DNA from: CBDDFS01 sp965227255
GTDB lineage: Bacteria > Bacteroidota > Bacteroidia > Flavobacteriales_E > Vicingaceae
Direction: 5' to 3'
Assembly (NCBI GenBank): GCA_965227255.1
Contig: CBDDFS010000003.1
Coordinates: forward strand, 228,155-292,154
DNA length: 64,000 nucleotides
In this document: positions 33,737-42,893 of the stretch, in pieces
Layout: each line of letters opens with the position of its first letter
How positions within the stretch are numbered: position 1 is the stretch's first letter
The notes under the pieces: model-generated
Seen by the model: the letters and a program-made list of their open reading frames with translations, nothing else
The model's database searches: none
What the model was told of the DNA's origin: nothing
Translations under genes and position numbers: made by a program

Positions 33737-35228
33737 ATGCGACTTGATTAATGGTTTGATCTTTAACTTGCGGAATGATATCTCCAACAATCTTTGCAGA
33801 TGACAGGCAAAGTGGAATTCCTCCACCCGGATGAACTGATCCTCCCACGAAGTATAGATTTTTGAGTTTTGACGAGAAATTTGGATGACGTAAAAAGGCC
33901 GAAAACTTAGAATTACTGGCCGTACCGTAAAGTGATCCTTGATAGGAACTTGTTTTTTCCTCAATCATAATTGGATCTAAAACATCTTCTTCAACAATTA
34001 ATTTTGAAATATCAGTTTTCAAAATGCGGCTTAGTTTCCGAATCGTATTACCTCTGCTTTCTTCAATTATTTTTTGCCAATCTTGTCCTGAATTGGCTGG
34101 GGCGTTAAGCATCACGAACCAGTTCTCCATTCCCTCAGGGGCGTCGTCTTTTTTCTCCTTACTTGAAATGTTTATATAGACCGTAGGATCATTGTAGATT
34201 TCTTTTTTCCTGAAGAGATAGTCAAATTCTTTTTCATACTGCTCGCTGAAGAAAATATTGTGAAGATCGAGTTCCGGAAAATTTTTGGATATACCCCAAT
34301 AGAAAATCAAAGCAGAACTAGAACGTTCTTGACTCAATGTACGCTTGGGTGCTTGAATGTCTGATAATAAATACTTGTATGTCGGATAAACATCCATATT
34401 GGATACAACAACATCCGCATGACAATCACCTTTGGGCGTTCTGACACCAAGAACATTCTTTCCATCGTGTAAAATCTTTTCAACTTTTTCCTGAAAATAG
34501 AAATCAATCTGTTGCTCTCTGGCCAGGTCGTATAAACTATATGCAATGTCTTTCATGCCATATTTTGGGAAATATGTCCCGCCATTCATCTCAAGATGTG
34601 GAATCATTGACATAATACCAGGTGTACTGTATGGTGAAGAGCCATTATAAGTTGCATATCGATTGAATAGCTGGACCAGCTTTTCGTTTGAAAAATACTT
34701 TCTGTTCAATTCATCCAAACTTCCAAAAAGATCGAGTTTGGCACTTTCAATTACGGTTCTCAATGCATCCACCGATATATAAGAAGACAATGAATGCAAA
34801 GATTTCTGAAGGAAAGTTGATGCAGTAAGTTCATATTTCTCCTTACTGCGTTGAATATAATTCTGAATATTCTCCTGGTCTTCTTTGAATGTTTTAGCTG
34901 CATCGCTGGCAAAATCAGAAGTGTCAGCACTTGCTGAAAATCGAGTTCCATCTTCCCAGAAATAATTGCAGATCACATCCTTCTTTGAGTACTGAAAACG
35001 TGAAGAAGGTTTGTAGTTAAAAAGTTCAAAAAGCTCATCTACCAGCTGCGGCAGCGTGAACAGGGATGGTCCTGAATCCCACCTGAAACCACCTTTTCTG
35101 ATCTCATGCATTTTACCTCCCACATGAGAACTGGCCTCAAAAACGGTAACGTCATATCCCTTCGACTTTAAACGTAAAGCGGAAGCTAATCCACCAATTC
35201 CCGATCCTATGACAACAGCTTTTCTCAT
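33729..35228 (-). CDS. crtD: CrtI/CrtD-type carotenoid desaturase
   Basis: The 499-residue flavoprotein has an N-terminal FAD loop (GSGIGGLASALRLKSKGYDV and FEASSHVGGK) and the C-terminal signature VGGSVHPGGGIPLCLSSAK of the phytoene desaturase family. No phytoene synthase is adjacent, but a CruF-like hydratase overlaps the gene. In the myxol/saproxanthin-type pathways of Bacteroidota CruF pairs with the 3,4-desaturase CrtD, so CrtD is more likely than CrtI. The distinction is inferred from context, not from sequence alone. Confidence 0.75.
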   Translation of the reverse strand: MRKAVVIGSGIGGLASALRLKSKGYDVTVFEASSHVGGKMHEIRKGGFRWDSGPSLFTLPQLVDELFELFNYKPSSRFQYSKKDVICNYFWEDGTRFSASADTSDFASDAAKTFKEDQENIQNYIQRSKEKYELTASTFLQKSLHSLSSYISVDALRTVIESAKLDLFGSLDELNRKYFSNEKLVQLFNRYATYNGSSPYSTPGIMSMIPHLEMNGGTYFPKYGMKDIAYSLYDLAREQQIDFYFQEKVEKILHDGKNVLGVRTPKGDCHADVVVSNMDVYPTYKYLLSDIQAPKRTLSQERSSSALIFYWGISKNFPELDLHNIFFSEQYEKEFDYLFRKKEIYNDPTVYINISSKEKKDDAPEGMENWFVMLNAPANSGQDWQKIIEESRGNTIRKLSRILKTDISKLIVEEDVLDPIMIEEKTSSYQGSLYGTASNSKFSAFLRHPNFSSKLKNLYFVGGSVHPGGGIPLCLSSAKIVGDIIPQVKDQTINQVAYA

Positions 35229-35282
35229 TGATTCCTTTCATAAAGAACAATGAAGAGTAAGAAAAGTTGGGATCTCGTTTAA

Positions 35283-36149
35283 TTAGGGCGAGTATGATTT
35301 TAAATCCTTAACCAATCTAAGAGAGAATTCTTCAGCACCTAGGGCATTCAGATGATCAAAGTTTTTAAATTTTTGATCTTCAATTTCCATGTTGGAATAA
35401 TCCAATACCAATACTCCATTTTGTCGATACTGATTTTGTAATAGACTGTACCTCGATTTAATTTTTTGCGGAATCCTGTTATAATAATCATTGTGTACCG
35501 GAGTGGCTATCAATACAAGATCAATATTAAGATCAGAACACAACTGAATGATAGAATCAAAATACATAACTGATACCTCAGAAATTTCGTCATTCATATA
35601 ATGGCGCTCTATGGTTTTGTTGAGATACTTCAATTCATTTCGTGCTGAAGGATTAAAACTTCCTTCATAGGCTTTATGGAGAGAAGGATTTGGCAAAAGC
35701 AACATCCTGCGGAAGCACGTTTTCCAATACTTTTTTTTATCAAATTCAAAAATGTAATCCTTACCTCCTATACCCTTTAATGGAAATAATCTTTTCATCA
35801 TTTCACCAGACCAGGTTTCATCTATGAACTTCAGGTCATTGAAATAGGCAATGCTATGGTGCGTAAACCCCAGGAGAATGGTGTCTGGCACATGAGATTC
35901 AGTAATTTTCTTGAGTTTAATGAATGAAATGAATGCATTCTCAGCGCCTTGAGATAGGTTTCTTGCTGATTCGAATTTTGATGGATCAACTGAACTCTCG
36001 GTGAATGAGTCGCCCAGAATGAATAGTCTTGTTGGTGAGAATTCTGAGGAAGAATTCTTTAACACCCAATAATTGAATGCACCATTGAATAGCATTATGC
36101 CAATCAAGATCAACATGAAAATAACGGTTCTTCGTAGAAAAGCCTTCAT
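35283..36149 (-). CDS. Membrane-anchored SGNH-like protein of unknown function
   Basis: The protein is 288 residues from ATG 36149 (a TTG at 36158 is possible). A single membrane helix at about 10-26 is followed by FILGDSFTESSVDPS, which resembles the GDS motif of SGNH hydrolases, and a C-terminal KNFDHLNALGAEEF, which resembles the DxxH block. The whole chain would be outside the cytoplasm. Related proteins modify or deacylate surface polysaccharides; the substrate is not evident here. Confidence 0.55.
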   Translation of the reverse strand: MKAFLRRTVIFMLILIGIMLFNGAFNYWVLKNSSSEFSPTRLFILGDSFTESSVDPSKFESARNLSQGAENAFISFIKLKKITESHVPDTILLGFTHHSIAYFNDLKFIDETWSGEMMKRLFPLKGIGGKDYIFEFDKKKYWKTCFRRMLLLPNPSLHKAYEGSFNPSARNELKYLNKTIERHYMNDEISEVSVMYFDSIIQLCSDLNIDLVLIATPVHNDYYNRIPQKIKSRYSLLQNQYRQNGVLVLDYSNMEIEDQKFKNFDHLNALGAEEFSLRLVKDLKSYSP

Positions 36150-36237
36150 GTCATACAAATGAAAATAAAAAGCACAATCTATGCTTCATTCTCCTCATAT
36201 TTCTTAATTATGTTGCTTCAGTAAATTCTGGTTCATT

Positions 36238-38373
36238 ATGAAAAACTCTGTAAAAACTTTCATTATTTCTTTTATCCTGACAATCACAATCAACTCTTGT
36301 AAGGAAGAATCAAAACCTCAAAAAATGGAAAATTTTCTACTCAAAGAATGGGAAGGCCCTTATGGTGGAGTACCTGCTTTCGATAAAATTAGTATTGCGG
36401 ATGTTAAAGCCGGTATGATCGAAGGAATGGATATCAATTTGAAAGAGATCGAAGCAATTGCAAACAATACGGAGGAAGCCACATTCGAGAATACAATTGT
36501 TGAGATGGAACGTTCAGGATCAGCCTTAGATAGGGCCTTTACCTATTACGGTATTTTAAGCAGTAATATGTCCACACCTGAATTCAGAGATATTCAAAGT
36601 GAACTGGCACCACTGTTTTCAGAATTTCGGTCGAAGATTACTCAAAACGAAAAATTATTCAACCGAATTAAAGAAGTCTACGAAAAAGCTCAGACTGAAC
36701 CTCTTGAAATGGATCAACAAAGAGTCTTAGAATTAATTTACACCCGATTCGCAATGAATGGAGCTGAACTTGATGCCGATAAAAAAGAAAAATACGCGGC
36801 AATCAACAAAGAGTTATCAAGCCTCTATACAACCTTCTCTAATAATGTCTTACACGACGAAGAAAACTACATTACTTACTTGAATGAAGGACAATTGGGT
36901 GGACTTTCAGAAGGTTTTATAAAATCGGCAGCCAAAATCGCCTCTGATAAAGGTCATGAAGGTGAATACGCCATAACCAATACCCGATCTTCAATGGATC
37001 CTTTTCTTACATACTCGACTGAAAGAGAATTGAGGAAACAGGTATGGACAAATTATTATTCACGTGGAGACAACAATGACGAATACGACAATAAGGAATT
37101 GATCGCCGAGATTTTGAAATTACGAAGGCAAAAGGTGGAAATTCTAGGATACAGTAATTACGCTGAGTGGCGACTTCAAGATAGAATGGCTAAAACGCCT
37201 GAAAATGCAATGAACTTAATGGAAGCGGTATGGCCAGCATCAATTGCACGAGTTTCTGAAGAAGTGGCAGATATGCAAGCCGTTGCGGATAAAAATGGTG
37301 ATGGAATTACGATTGAACCCTGGGATTATCGCTTTTACGCAGAACAGGTTAGAAAAGAAAAGTATGACCTGAATTCAGATCTAGTGAAAGAATATCTTCA
37401 ATTGGACAGACTTACGGAAGCTATGCACTACGTGGCCGGCAGATTGTTCAATTATTCTTTTTCTCCTGTCGCGGAAGGAAGCGTGCCAGTCTTTCATGAG
37501 GATGTCAGAGTTTGGGAAGTAACCGATAAATCATCTGGAGAAAATGTCGGACTTTGGTATTTAGACCCTTATGCCCGAGAAGGAAAGAGATCCGGTGCAT
37601 GGGCTACGACATACAGAAGTCATACAACTTTCGATGGAAAGAAAAACGTGCTTGCTTCTAATAATTCGAATTTTGTGAAGCCTGCCCCGGGTGAAGCTAT
37701 TCTCGTATCATGGGACGATGCGACAACATTTTTTCATGAATTTGGTCATGCATTGCATTTCTTCTCCTCAAATGTGAAATATCCAACCCTAAATAGCGGA
37801 GTAAGAGACTATACGGAATTCCAATCCCAACTTCTCGAAAGATGGCTTTCAACTGATGAAGTCATCAATAATTATCTCGTCCATTATGAAACTGGAGAAG
37901 CAATGCCTGAAGAACTGATCGCTAAGATTAAGAAATCTTCCAAGTTCAATCAGGGATTTGCTACCACAGAATATTTGGCTTCGGCAATTATGGACATGAA
38001 GCTTCATTTAGCTGATCCCGAAGGGATTGACATCGGCGAATTCGAGAGAGTTACATTACAAGATTTAAATATGCCAAATGAATTACCGATGAGACACAGA
38101 ACACCTCATTTCGGTCATGTCTTTTCTGGTGAAGGTTATGCAACAGCTTATTATGGTTATATGTGGGCTGACGTTCTTACTGCCGATGCAGCAGAAGCTT
38201 TTGCAGAAGCTCCCGGAGGATTCTATGACCAGGAACTCGCCTCTAAGTTGGTTGAATATCTTTTCGCGCCTCGCAACTCCATTGATCCGGCTGAAGCTTA
38301 TAGATTATTCAGGGGAAGAGATGCCAAAATTGAGGCTCTGATGCGCGACAGAGGATTTCCTGTGGCTAATTAA
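36238..38373 (+). CDS. M3-family zinc metallopeptidase (peptidyl-dipeptidase Dcp-like), lipoprotein
   Basis: The 711-residue protein has a lipoprotein-type signal (LTITINSC), so it should be anchored in the periplasm. The zinc motif HEFGHALH is near residues 499-506, with a third ligand candidate in FQSQLLERW downstream. The length and the C-terminal MRHRTPHFGHVFSGEGYATA segment fit the M3A oligopeptidase family. It degrades short peptides. It stands alone, with a convergent SnoaL-like gene behind it. Confidence 0.92.
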   Translation: MKNSVKTFIISFILTITINSCKEESKPQKMENFLLKEWEGPYGGVPAFDKISIADVKAGMIEGMDINLKEIEAIANNTEEATFENTIVEMERSGSALDRAFTYYGILSSNMSTPEFRDIQSELAPLFSEFRSKITQNEKLFNRIKEVYEKAQTEPLEMDQQRVLELIYTRFAMNGAELDADKKEKYAAINKELSSLYTTFSNNVLHDEENYITYLNEGQLGGLSEGFIKSAAKIASDKGHEGEYAITNTRSSMDPFLTYSTERELRKQVWTNYYSRGDNNDEYDNKELIAEILKLRRQKVEILGYSNYAEWRLQDRMAKTPENAMNLMEAVWPASIARVSEEVADMQAVADKNGDGITIEPWDYRFYAEQVRKEKYDLNSDLVKEYLQLDRLTEAMHYVAGRLFNYSFSPVAEGSVPVFHEDVRVWEVTDKSSGENVGLWYLDPYAREGKRSGAWATTYRSHTTFDGKKNVLASNNSNFVKPAPGEAILVSWDDATTFFHEFGHALHFFSSNVKYPTLNSGVRDYTEFQSQLLERWLSTDEVINNYLVHYETGEAMPEELIAKIKKSSKFNQGFATTEYLASAIMDMKLHLADPEGIDIGEFERVTLQDLNMPNELPMRHRTPHFGHVFSGEGYATAYYGYMWADVLTADAAEAFAEAPGGFYDQELASKLVEYLFAPRNSIDPAEAYRLFRGRDAKIEALMRDRGFPVAN

Positions 38374-38426
38374 TTTCTTTTCATCTAAGCCTCTCACAGA
38401 GAACATGGTGATATTAACGTTAATAG

Positions 38427-38832
38427 CTACTCCTTGTAAATAGCTGTGGCTTTCGTGATCAGACCCCTCATTGACCTCATATATCATGATAATCTCCCTC
38501 ATTTCTGCACTACCTCTGCTGCCTACAATGTGCTCATGATCGATTACGGAATTTCCTATTTCCATTCTTTTAATAACATCAGAATGTAATTCGGGGGACT
38601 CTTTGAAATAGGAATCAAACTTTTCTTTGATATCCATTTTTCCTTTCATTCGAATTTCGCCAGTTTTAAAATCGACGAATATGGCGGTGTCATGAAATGT
38701 CTCGATGAAAGCTTCTATATCTCTTTCATTGTAAGCCTCCAATTGTCTCTGCACTACATCGACAGGGGCTGCTTGAGCCATTAATATACCTGGTAATAGC
38801 GCGAAAATGAAAGTTGTCAATAAATGAGTCAT
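38427..38832 (-). CDS. Secreted SnoaL/NTF2-like protein, frameshifted near its 3' end
   Basis: The protein has a signal peptide (about residues 1-19, LMAQ) and one SnoaL-like fold (YNERDIEAFIETFHDTAIFVDF). In the given sequence the frame runs on to 38305, overlapping the peptidase gene by 69 bp with unrelated residues. Removing one base from the CCCC run at 38464-38467 gives YEVNEGLITKATAIYKE and a stop at 38427, the normal end of this family. So one extra base is present, either as a real frameshift or as a sequence error. No active site or ligand can be assigned. Confidence 0.7.
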
Positions 38833-39092
38833 ACTTTGATTTTATAAAGGAAACATCGATCATACGAATATGTTTCAAGAAATTGATATACTCCCTATAA
38901 AGCGCTTTAAATAAGATTAAACAAAAGCGAGCTATTTAAGATTATGTCTCTTCGCTCCATGATCCAGGATTCTCCGAGGACCTCATCAAAATTTCTTCGC
39001 TTCGCTCAGATGAATTCAGGCACTCGCTTAAAACAAAAGCGAGCTTAAATAAAAGCTCGCTTTGAATTCAATGTGCAATTTTGATGCTCTAG
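38833..39092. other. 260-bp non-coding spacer with a partial duplication
   Basis: A 15-bp segment AAACAAAAGCGAGCT occurs at 38919-38933 and again at 39031-39045; the second copy forms the left arm of the tRNA-Arg terminator. The first copy lacks the matching right arm, so it looks like a remnant of a duplicated terminator. No gene is seen. Confidence 0.5.
39036..39063 (-). terminator. Terminator downstream of tRNA-Arg
   Basis: An 11-bp perfect stem AAAGCGAGCTT / AAGCTCGCTTT with a 6-nt loop and A/T flanks, 30 bp past the tRNA 3' end on the - strand. Confidence 0.85.
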
Positions 39093-39166
39093 TGATCGCG
39101 ATAGGATTCGAACCTATGACCGTCTGCTTAGAAGGCAGATGCTCTATCCAGCTGAGCTACGCGACC
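39093..39166 (-). tRNA. tRNA-Arg (anticodon TCT)
   Basis: Read on the - strand, the acceptor GGTCGCG pairs with CGCGATC (one G-T). The D arm is GCTCAGCTGGATAGAGC, the anticodon loop CTTCTAA (TCT) sits in a TGCC/AGCA-type stem, and the T arm contains GGTTCGAATCC. The CCA end is not encoded. Confidence 0.93.
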
Positions 39167-39284
39167 TCTTTTTTTGGGGAGTGCAAAATAAATCAATTCT
39201 CACTGAATATCCCGCATAATTTCTCAGGTTTTTCAAATTTGATTCTAACTTTAAATTTTATAAAATCACGGTTAGCGAATATAC

Positions 39285-40319
39285 ATGTCAAAAGAAGAAA
39301 AGATCTCAAAAGGAATTGAAAGCATCAAGAATAATCTGATTTACTCTATAGCTAACCCAATCTTCATTAAAGACAATGAGCACAAATGGATTATGTTCAA
39401 TGATTCATTCTGTGAAATGATCGATATTCCCAGAGAGGAATTATTGGGAAAATCAGATTATGATTTCTTTCCCAAAGAGGAAGCCGATGTTTTCTGGGAA
39501 AAAGACGATGTAGTGCTTAGCACGGGTCAGAGCAATATAAATGAAGAAGTGCTTACCACCAAAGGAGGTGAAACCAGGACCATCCTTACTTCTAAAGTCA
39601 GGATTAAGGACGAGTTTGGAAATTTCTACATACTTGGTACCATTACAGACATTACTGAGAAGAAATTCGAAGAAATTCAGTTAGAACGCAAAAATCTTCA
39701 GATCAATGCACAGAAAAATGCGATTCAACATGCGGTAGCCGACCTGCATCAACACACTGAGCAGAATCTCCGAATAATTAGCAACTTAATTTCTGGTTTG
39801 AGCCAAAGAATTGCGGAGGAAAAATCGTCTGAAATTCTAAATGACTTGAGTAAATGGTTGAATTCAATGATTCTTGTCCATAAATTCTTCAGCGAATCAG
39901 TCAATATAAAAAGGATCTCCTTGCCTGAATACATTGATCGATTATCCCAAAGAGTTCCAGATCTTGAAGAGCAGGTTCATCTTCTTGTAAGTGGAGAGCC
40001 TGTCATTCTACATATGAAAGACATGGTGCCTATAGGTCTTATGGTTACAGAATTATTGGAAGCATGCAAGATTGCAGGACGTGTGAATGATGCCCGAATA
40101 GAGGTAACGCATACAAATACCAACTTGGAATTGCAATTCGCTTCGTCCTACCCTATTATCACCAAGGAAGATATTGAAGACAATGAATTTGGTCTTTACG
40201 ATCTTCTCGTCATTCTAGCCGGACAGATTAACGGAAAGATCACCTATTCCAAAGATCTGACTAAGATCTACCTGAATATTGAAAACATTCAATTACTTAA
40301 ACGAGGAATTTTCGATTGA
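39285..40319 (+). CDS. PAS-domain sensor with a degenerate HisKA_2-like kinase region
   Basis: Residues about 18-130 form a PAS domain (NPIFIKDNEHKWIMFNDSF, LLGKSDYDFFPKEEAD) followed by a PAC-like strand (ITDITEKKFEE). A helical region (ADLHQHTEQNLRIISNLISG) resembles the HisKA_2 dimerisation domain with its His. The following ATPase-like part has lost the N-box Asn (TELLEACKIAG) and no glycine-rich G-box is visible. It may be a sensor that no longer phosphorylates, or a scaffold. No response regulator is adjacent. Confidence 0.7.
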   Translation: MSKEEKISKGIESIKNNLIYSIANPIFIKDNEHKWIMFNDSFCEMIDIPREELLGKSDYDFFPKEEADVFWEKDDVVLSTGQSNINEEVLTTKGGETRTILTSKVRIKDEFGNFYILGTITDITEKKFEEIQLERKNLQINAQKNAIQHAVADLHQHTEQNLRIISNLISGLSQRIAEEKSSEILNDLSKWLNSMILVHKFFSESVNIKRISLPEYIDRLSQRVPDLEEQVHLLVSGEPVILHMKDMVPIGLMVTELLEACKIAGRVNDARIEVTHTNTNLELQFASSYPIITKEDIEDNEFGLYDLLVILAGQINGKITYSKDLTKIYLNIENIQLLKRGIFD

Positions 40320-41219
40320 TCACATTAATACTCCGTTCTCATCTGGAGTCATTTTTTCCGGGACCTCTGTCTCTCGAATCATTTGAAGAATATTAATTTC
40401 TATTGTGTTACTCAAGGTAGACATTGGAGTATCCGATCTTCTATTTTCAAAGGGATCCTGCAAAAAGTAAGCAATGGCTTCAATCATGTTAAAAAAGAAA
40501 GCCACAAGAGTAGAAATTAATATTACGAACGGACCTGTTGATTCCAGCATACCAAAAGGCAACATCAATACGAATAATGTGATTCCATGACTGGTGTATC
40601 TTCTATACTGCACCGGGAATACAGTATTCTTAATTCTTTCACACATGCCCATTTCATCACAAAGTCTTTTCAAAGTGCTGTCCATAGCCACATATTGATA
40701 AGTGTCTATTGCACCACTCTCTTTAAGTCTGGCAAGTTTTTCCTCCATGATCTTGAGAATACCATTAGGCACATTGGAATGTTTGCTTAGCTCTTCTTTT
40801 TCATCATCAGTTAGGTATTTCTCAATACCTTCTGTAGGGTTCAGTTTTCTCAGACTACTTCTGAGAGCATAACACCAAGCAATCATCAGATGAGAAAGAT
40901 TCTTCACCTCATTATGCACCTCTTTCCCACTGGTAAAACCGATCAATTGTCGAACGAAGGTTCTGCTGTCATTCACAATTCCACCCCATACTTTTCTTGC
41001 TTCCCACCAGCGATCATAGGCAGCACTTGTCCTGAAACCGAGCAGCAAAGAGACAGAAACACCCAATACAGTGGAAATCGACATAGGCAAGTCAATTTGC
41101 TCTATATCAAGATGATTATACAAATAATAGATGGCGCTTACATAGAGGATATAAAGTATTAAGGCCTTTCCAAGCCTTGACGCAAAAAATCCAAGAGTAT
41201 GATAGGGTCTTGTATACAT
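40320..41219 (-). CDS. Bestrophin-family (UPF0187) anion channel
   Basis: The 299-residue membrane protein has about four helices with the family features LGFRTSAAYDRWWEARK near residue 65 and AYFLQDPFENRRSDTP near residue 255. Prokaryotic bestrophins form pentameric channels. The stop abuts the + strand gene ending at 40319. The likely role is ion flux across the inner membrane. Confidence 0.88.
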   Translation of the reverse strand: MYTRPYHTLGFFASRLGKALILYILYVSAIYYLYNHLDIEQIDLPMSISTVLGVSVSLLLGFRTSAAYDRWWEARKVWGGIVNDSRTFVRQLIGFTSGKEVHNEVKNLSHLMIAWCYALRSSLRKLNPTEGIEKYLTDDEKEELSKHSNVPNGILKIMEEKLARLKESGAIDTYQYVAMDSTLKRLCDEMGMCERIKNTVFPVQYRRYTSHGITLFVLMLPFGMLESTGPFVILISTLVAFFFNMIEAIAYFLQDPFENRRSDTPMSTLSNTIEINILQMIRETEVPEKMTPDENGVLM

Positions 41220-41274
41220 GAATTCACATTTGTTTCAAAATTAATGATGAATCCATCTCTTAGAAAAAAATCAC

Positions 41275-41305
41275 AAAAAAAAGCCAGATCAATTTGATCT
41301 GGCTT
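41275..41305 (-). terminator. Terminator downstream of tRNA-Pro
   Basis: A 12-bp stem AAGCCAGATCAA / TTGATCTGGCTT with a 1-nt centre and an A-tract on the forward strand, directly after the tRNA on the - strand. Confidence 0.85.
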
Positions 41306-41308
41306 CTG

Positions 41309-41383
41309 TCGGGGTGGCAGGATTCGAACCTGCGACCTCCTGCTCCCAAAGCAGGCGCGATAACCGGGCTACGCTACACCCCG
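41309..41383 (-). tRNA. tRNA-Pro (anticodon TGG)
   Basis: Read on the - strand, the acceptor CGGGGTG pairs with CACCCCG. The anticodon loop is TTTGGGA between CCTGC and GCAGG, and the T arm contains GGTTCGAATCC. The CCA end is not encoded. It lies 22 bp downstream of tRNA-Ser and is probably co-transcribed with it. Confidence 0.93.
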
Positions 41384-41404
41384 AAAATGTTTTCAGGAAA
41401 TCTT

Positions 41405-41495
<91 letters not shown>

Positions 41496-41594
41496 TAAAT
41501 GGTCGACAAAAGTAGTAATTTCCTCTTATTAAATTCATGTTCAATTACATTTTTAAAAGACTATTTCTCACTCAAGTCGCATTACTCCTTTTCG

Positions 41595-41602
41595 TAAATT
41601 TG
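41595..41602 (+). promoter_or_regulatory. -7 element TAAATTTG of the thiolase gene
   Basis: A perfect match to TAnnTTTG, 27 bp before the ATG at 41630. It lies inside the longer frame that begins at 41537, which supports the shorter thiolase start. No clear -33 TTG. Confidence 0.5.
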
Positions 41603-41629
41603 CAGGCCAGTTTAGAATTTAGAATCCAA

Positions 41630-42811
41630 ATGAAAGAAGTATATATAATATCAGCTGTCAGAACCCCAATGGGCTCGTTTAATGGCAGTTTATCAAGTGT
41701 GCCAGCACCAAAACTTGGAGCAACAGCAATAAAAGGAGCCTTGGAAAAGGCCGGTGTGAATGCCGAGCACGTTCAAGAAGTATTTATGGGAAATGTTTTG
41801 CAAGCAGGATTAGGCCAAGCACCGGCTAGGCAAGCCGCCATTTTTGCAGGAATTTCTGAAAACACTCCATGTACGACTGTCAACAAAGTTTGCGCCTCTG
41901 GCATGAAGGCTATTTCTCTTGCAGCTCAGAGTATTATTGCGGGTGATAATGATGTTGTTGTTGCCGGTGGTATGGAAAATATGTCAGCTGTCCCTCATTA
42001 CCTCCCTGGATCAAGGAATGGTTACAGGTTGGGTGATGTCAAGATCAAGGACGGAATGGTCCTTGACGGTTTGACAGATGTGTACAACCAATACCACATG
42101 GGAAATGCGGCTGAATTATGTGCTAAAGAATGCAACATCACCAGGAAAGATCAGGATGATTTCGCTATTGAATCATATAATCGATCGACCAATGCATGGT
42201 CAAATGGTAAGTTTAATGATGAGATCGTGCCGGTTGAGGTTCCTCAAAGAAAAGGTGACCCGATTGTAGTGAGTGAGGACGAAGAATACAAGAATGTAAA
42301 AATGGATAAAATCCCTAACCTGCGTCCTGTATTCCAGAAAGAAGGAACGGTTACTGCAGCGAATGCTTCGACCATTAACGACGGTGCATCTGCATTGGTA
42401 CTCATGAGTGGTGAAAAAATGAATGAATTGGGACTTAAGCCTGTCGCAAAGATTGTCTCATATGCAGATGCTGCTCAGGCGCCCGAGTGGTTCACAACGG
42501 CTCCTTCTAAAGCACTGCCTAAAGCTCTGGATAAAGCTGGAATGTCTAAAGACGATATAGATTATTGGGAATTGAATGAGGCTTTTGCCGTTGTCGGGCT
42601 TGCAAATATTCAGGAAATGGGATTGGATCCATCCAAAGTGGATGTGAACGGAGGTGCCGTATCTTTGGGACACCCTCTGGGTTCTTCCGGATCTAGAATT
42701 ATCGTAACATTGATCAATGTGCTCAAGCAAAACGGTGGTAAGCTCGGTGCTGCCGGTATTTGTAATGGTGGTGGCGGAGCTTCTGCCATGATCATTGAAA
42801 ACATTGATTAG
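41630..42811 (+). CDS. atoB: Acetyl-CoA C-acetyltransferase (thiolase)
   Basis: The protein is 393 residues from ATG 41630, the usual thiolase length; the frame extends upstream to 41537, but the extra 31 residues lack thiolase sequence and contain the promoter. Catalytic motifs are present: VNKVCASGMKA (acylated Cys), the WELNEAFA block, GHPLGSSGSR (His) and CNGGGGASA (second Cys). It interconverts two acetyl-CoA and acetoacetyl-CoA, in fatty-acid breakdown, ketone or isoprenoid routes. It is monocistronic, with a strong terminator behind it. Confidence 0.93.
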   Translation: MKEVYIISAVRTPMGSFNGSLSSVPAPKLGATAIKGALEKAGVNAEHVQEVFMGNVLQAGLGQAPARQAAIFAGISENTPCTTVNKVCASGMKAISLAAQSIIAGDNDVVVAGGMENMSAVPHYLPGSRNGYRLGDVKIKDGMVLDGLTDVYNQYHMGNAAELCAKECNITRKDQDDFAIESYNRSTNAWSNGKFNDEIVPVEVPQRKGDPIVVSEDEEYKNVKMDKIPNLRPVFQKEGTVTAANASTINDGASALVLMSGEKMNELGLKPVAKIVSYADAAQAPEWFTTAPSKALPKALDKAGMSKDDIDYWELNEAFAVVGLANIQEMGLDPSKVDVNGGAVSLGHPLGSSGSRIIVTLINVLKQNGGKLGAAGICNGGGGASAMIIENID

Positions 42812-42831
42812 TTAACACTAAGAGGTTAATA

Positions 42832-42878
42832 AAAGGCCTTGGAAATACTCTGAAAATGAGTATCTAAGGCCTTTTTTT
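42832..42878 (+). terminator. Terminator of the thiolase gene
   Basis: A two-part stem: AAAGGCCTT / AAGGCCTTT outside and ATACTC / GAGTAT inside, then a T-run. Confidence 0.88.
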
Positions 42879-42893
42879 GTTGCATTGGAGAAG

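Noticed and set aside
33737..33964. N-terminal extension of the CruF-like frame
   Set aside because: It overlaps the desaturase gene by 236 bp in another frame and has no membrane or family sequence; the ATG at 33736 fits the family start.
39062..39319. Open frame covering the tRNA-Arg region on the + strand
   Set aside because: It reads through the tRNA gene and the promoter region of the PAS sensor gene; no homology-like features.
41537..41629. N-terminal extension of the thiolase frame
   Set aside because: It contains the -7 promoter element and lacks thiolase sequence; the ATG at 41630 gives the usual 393 residues.
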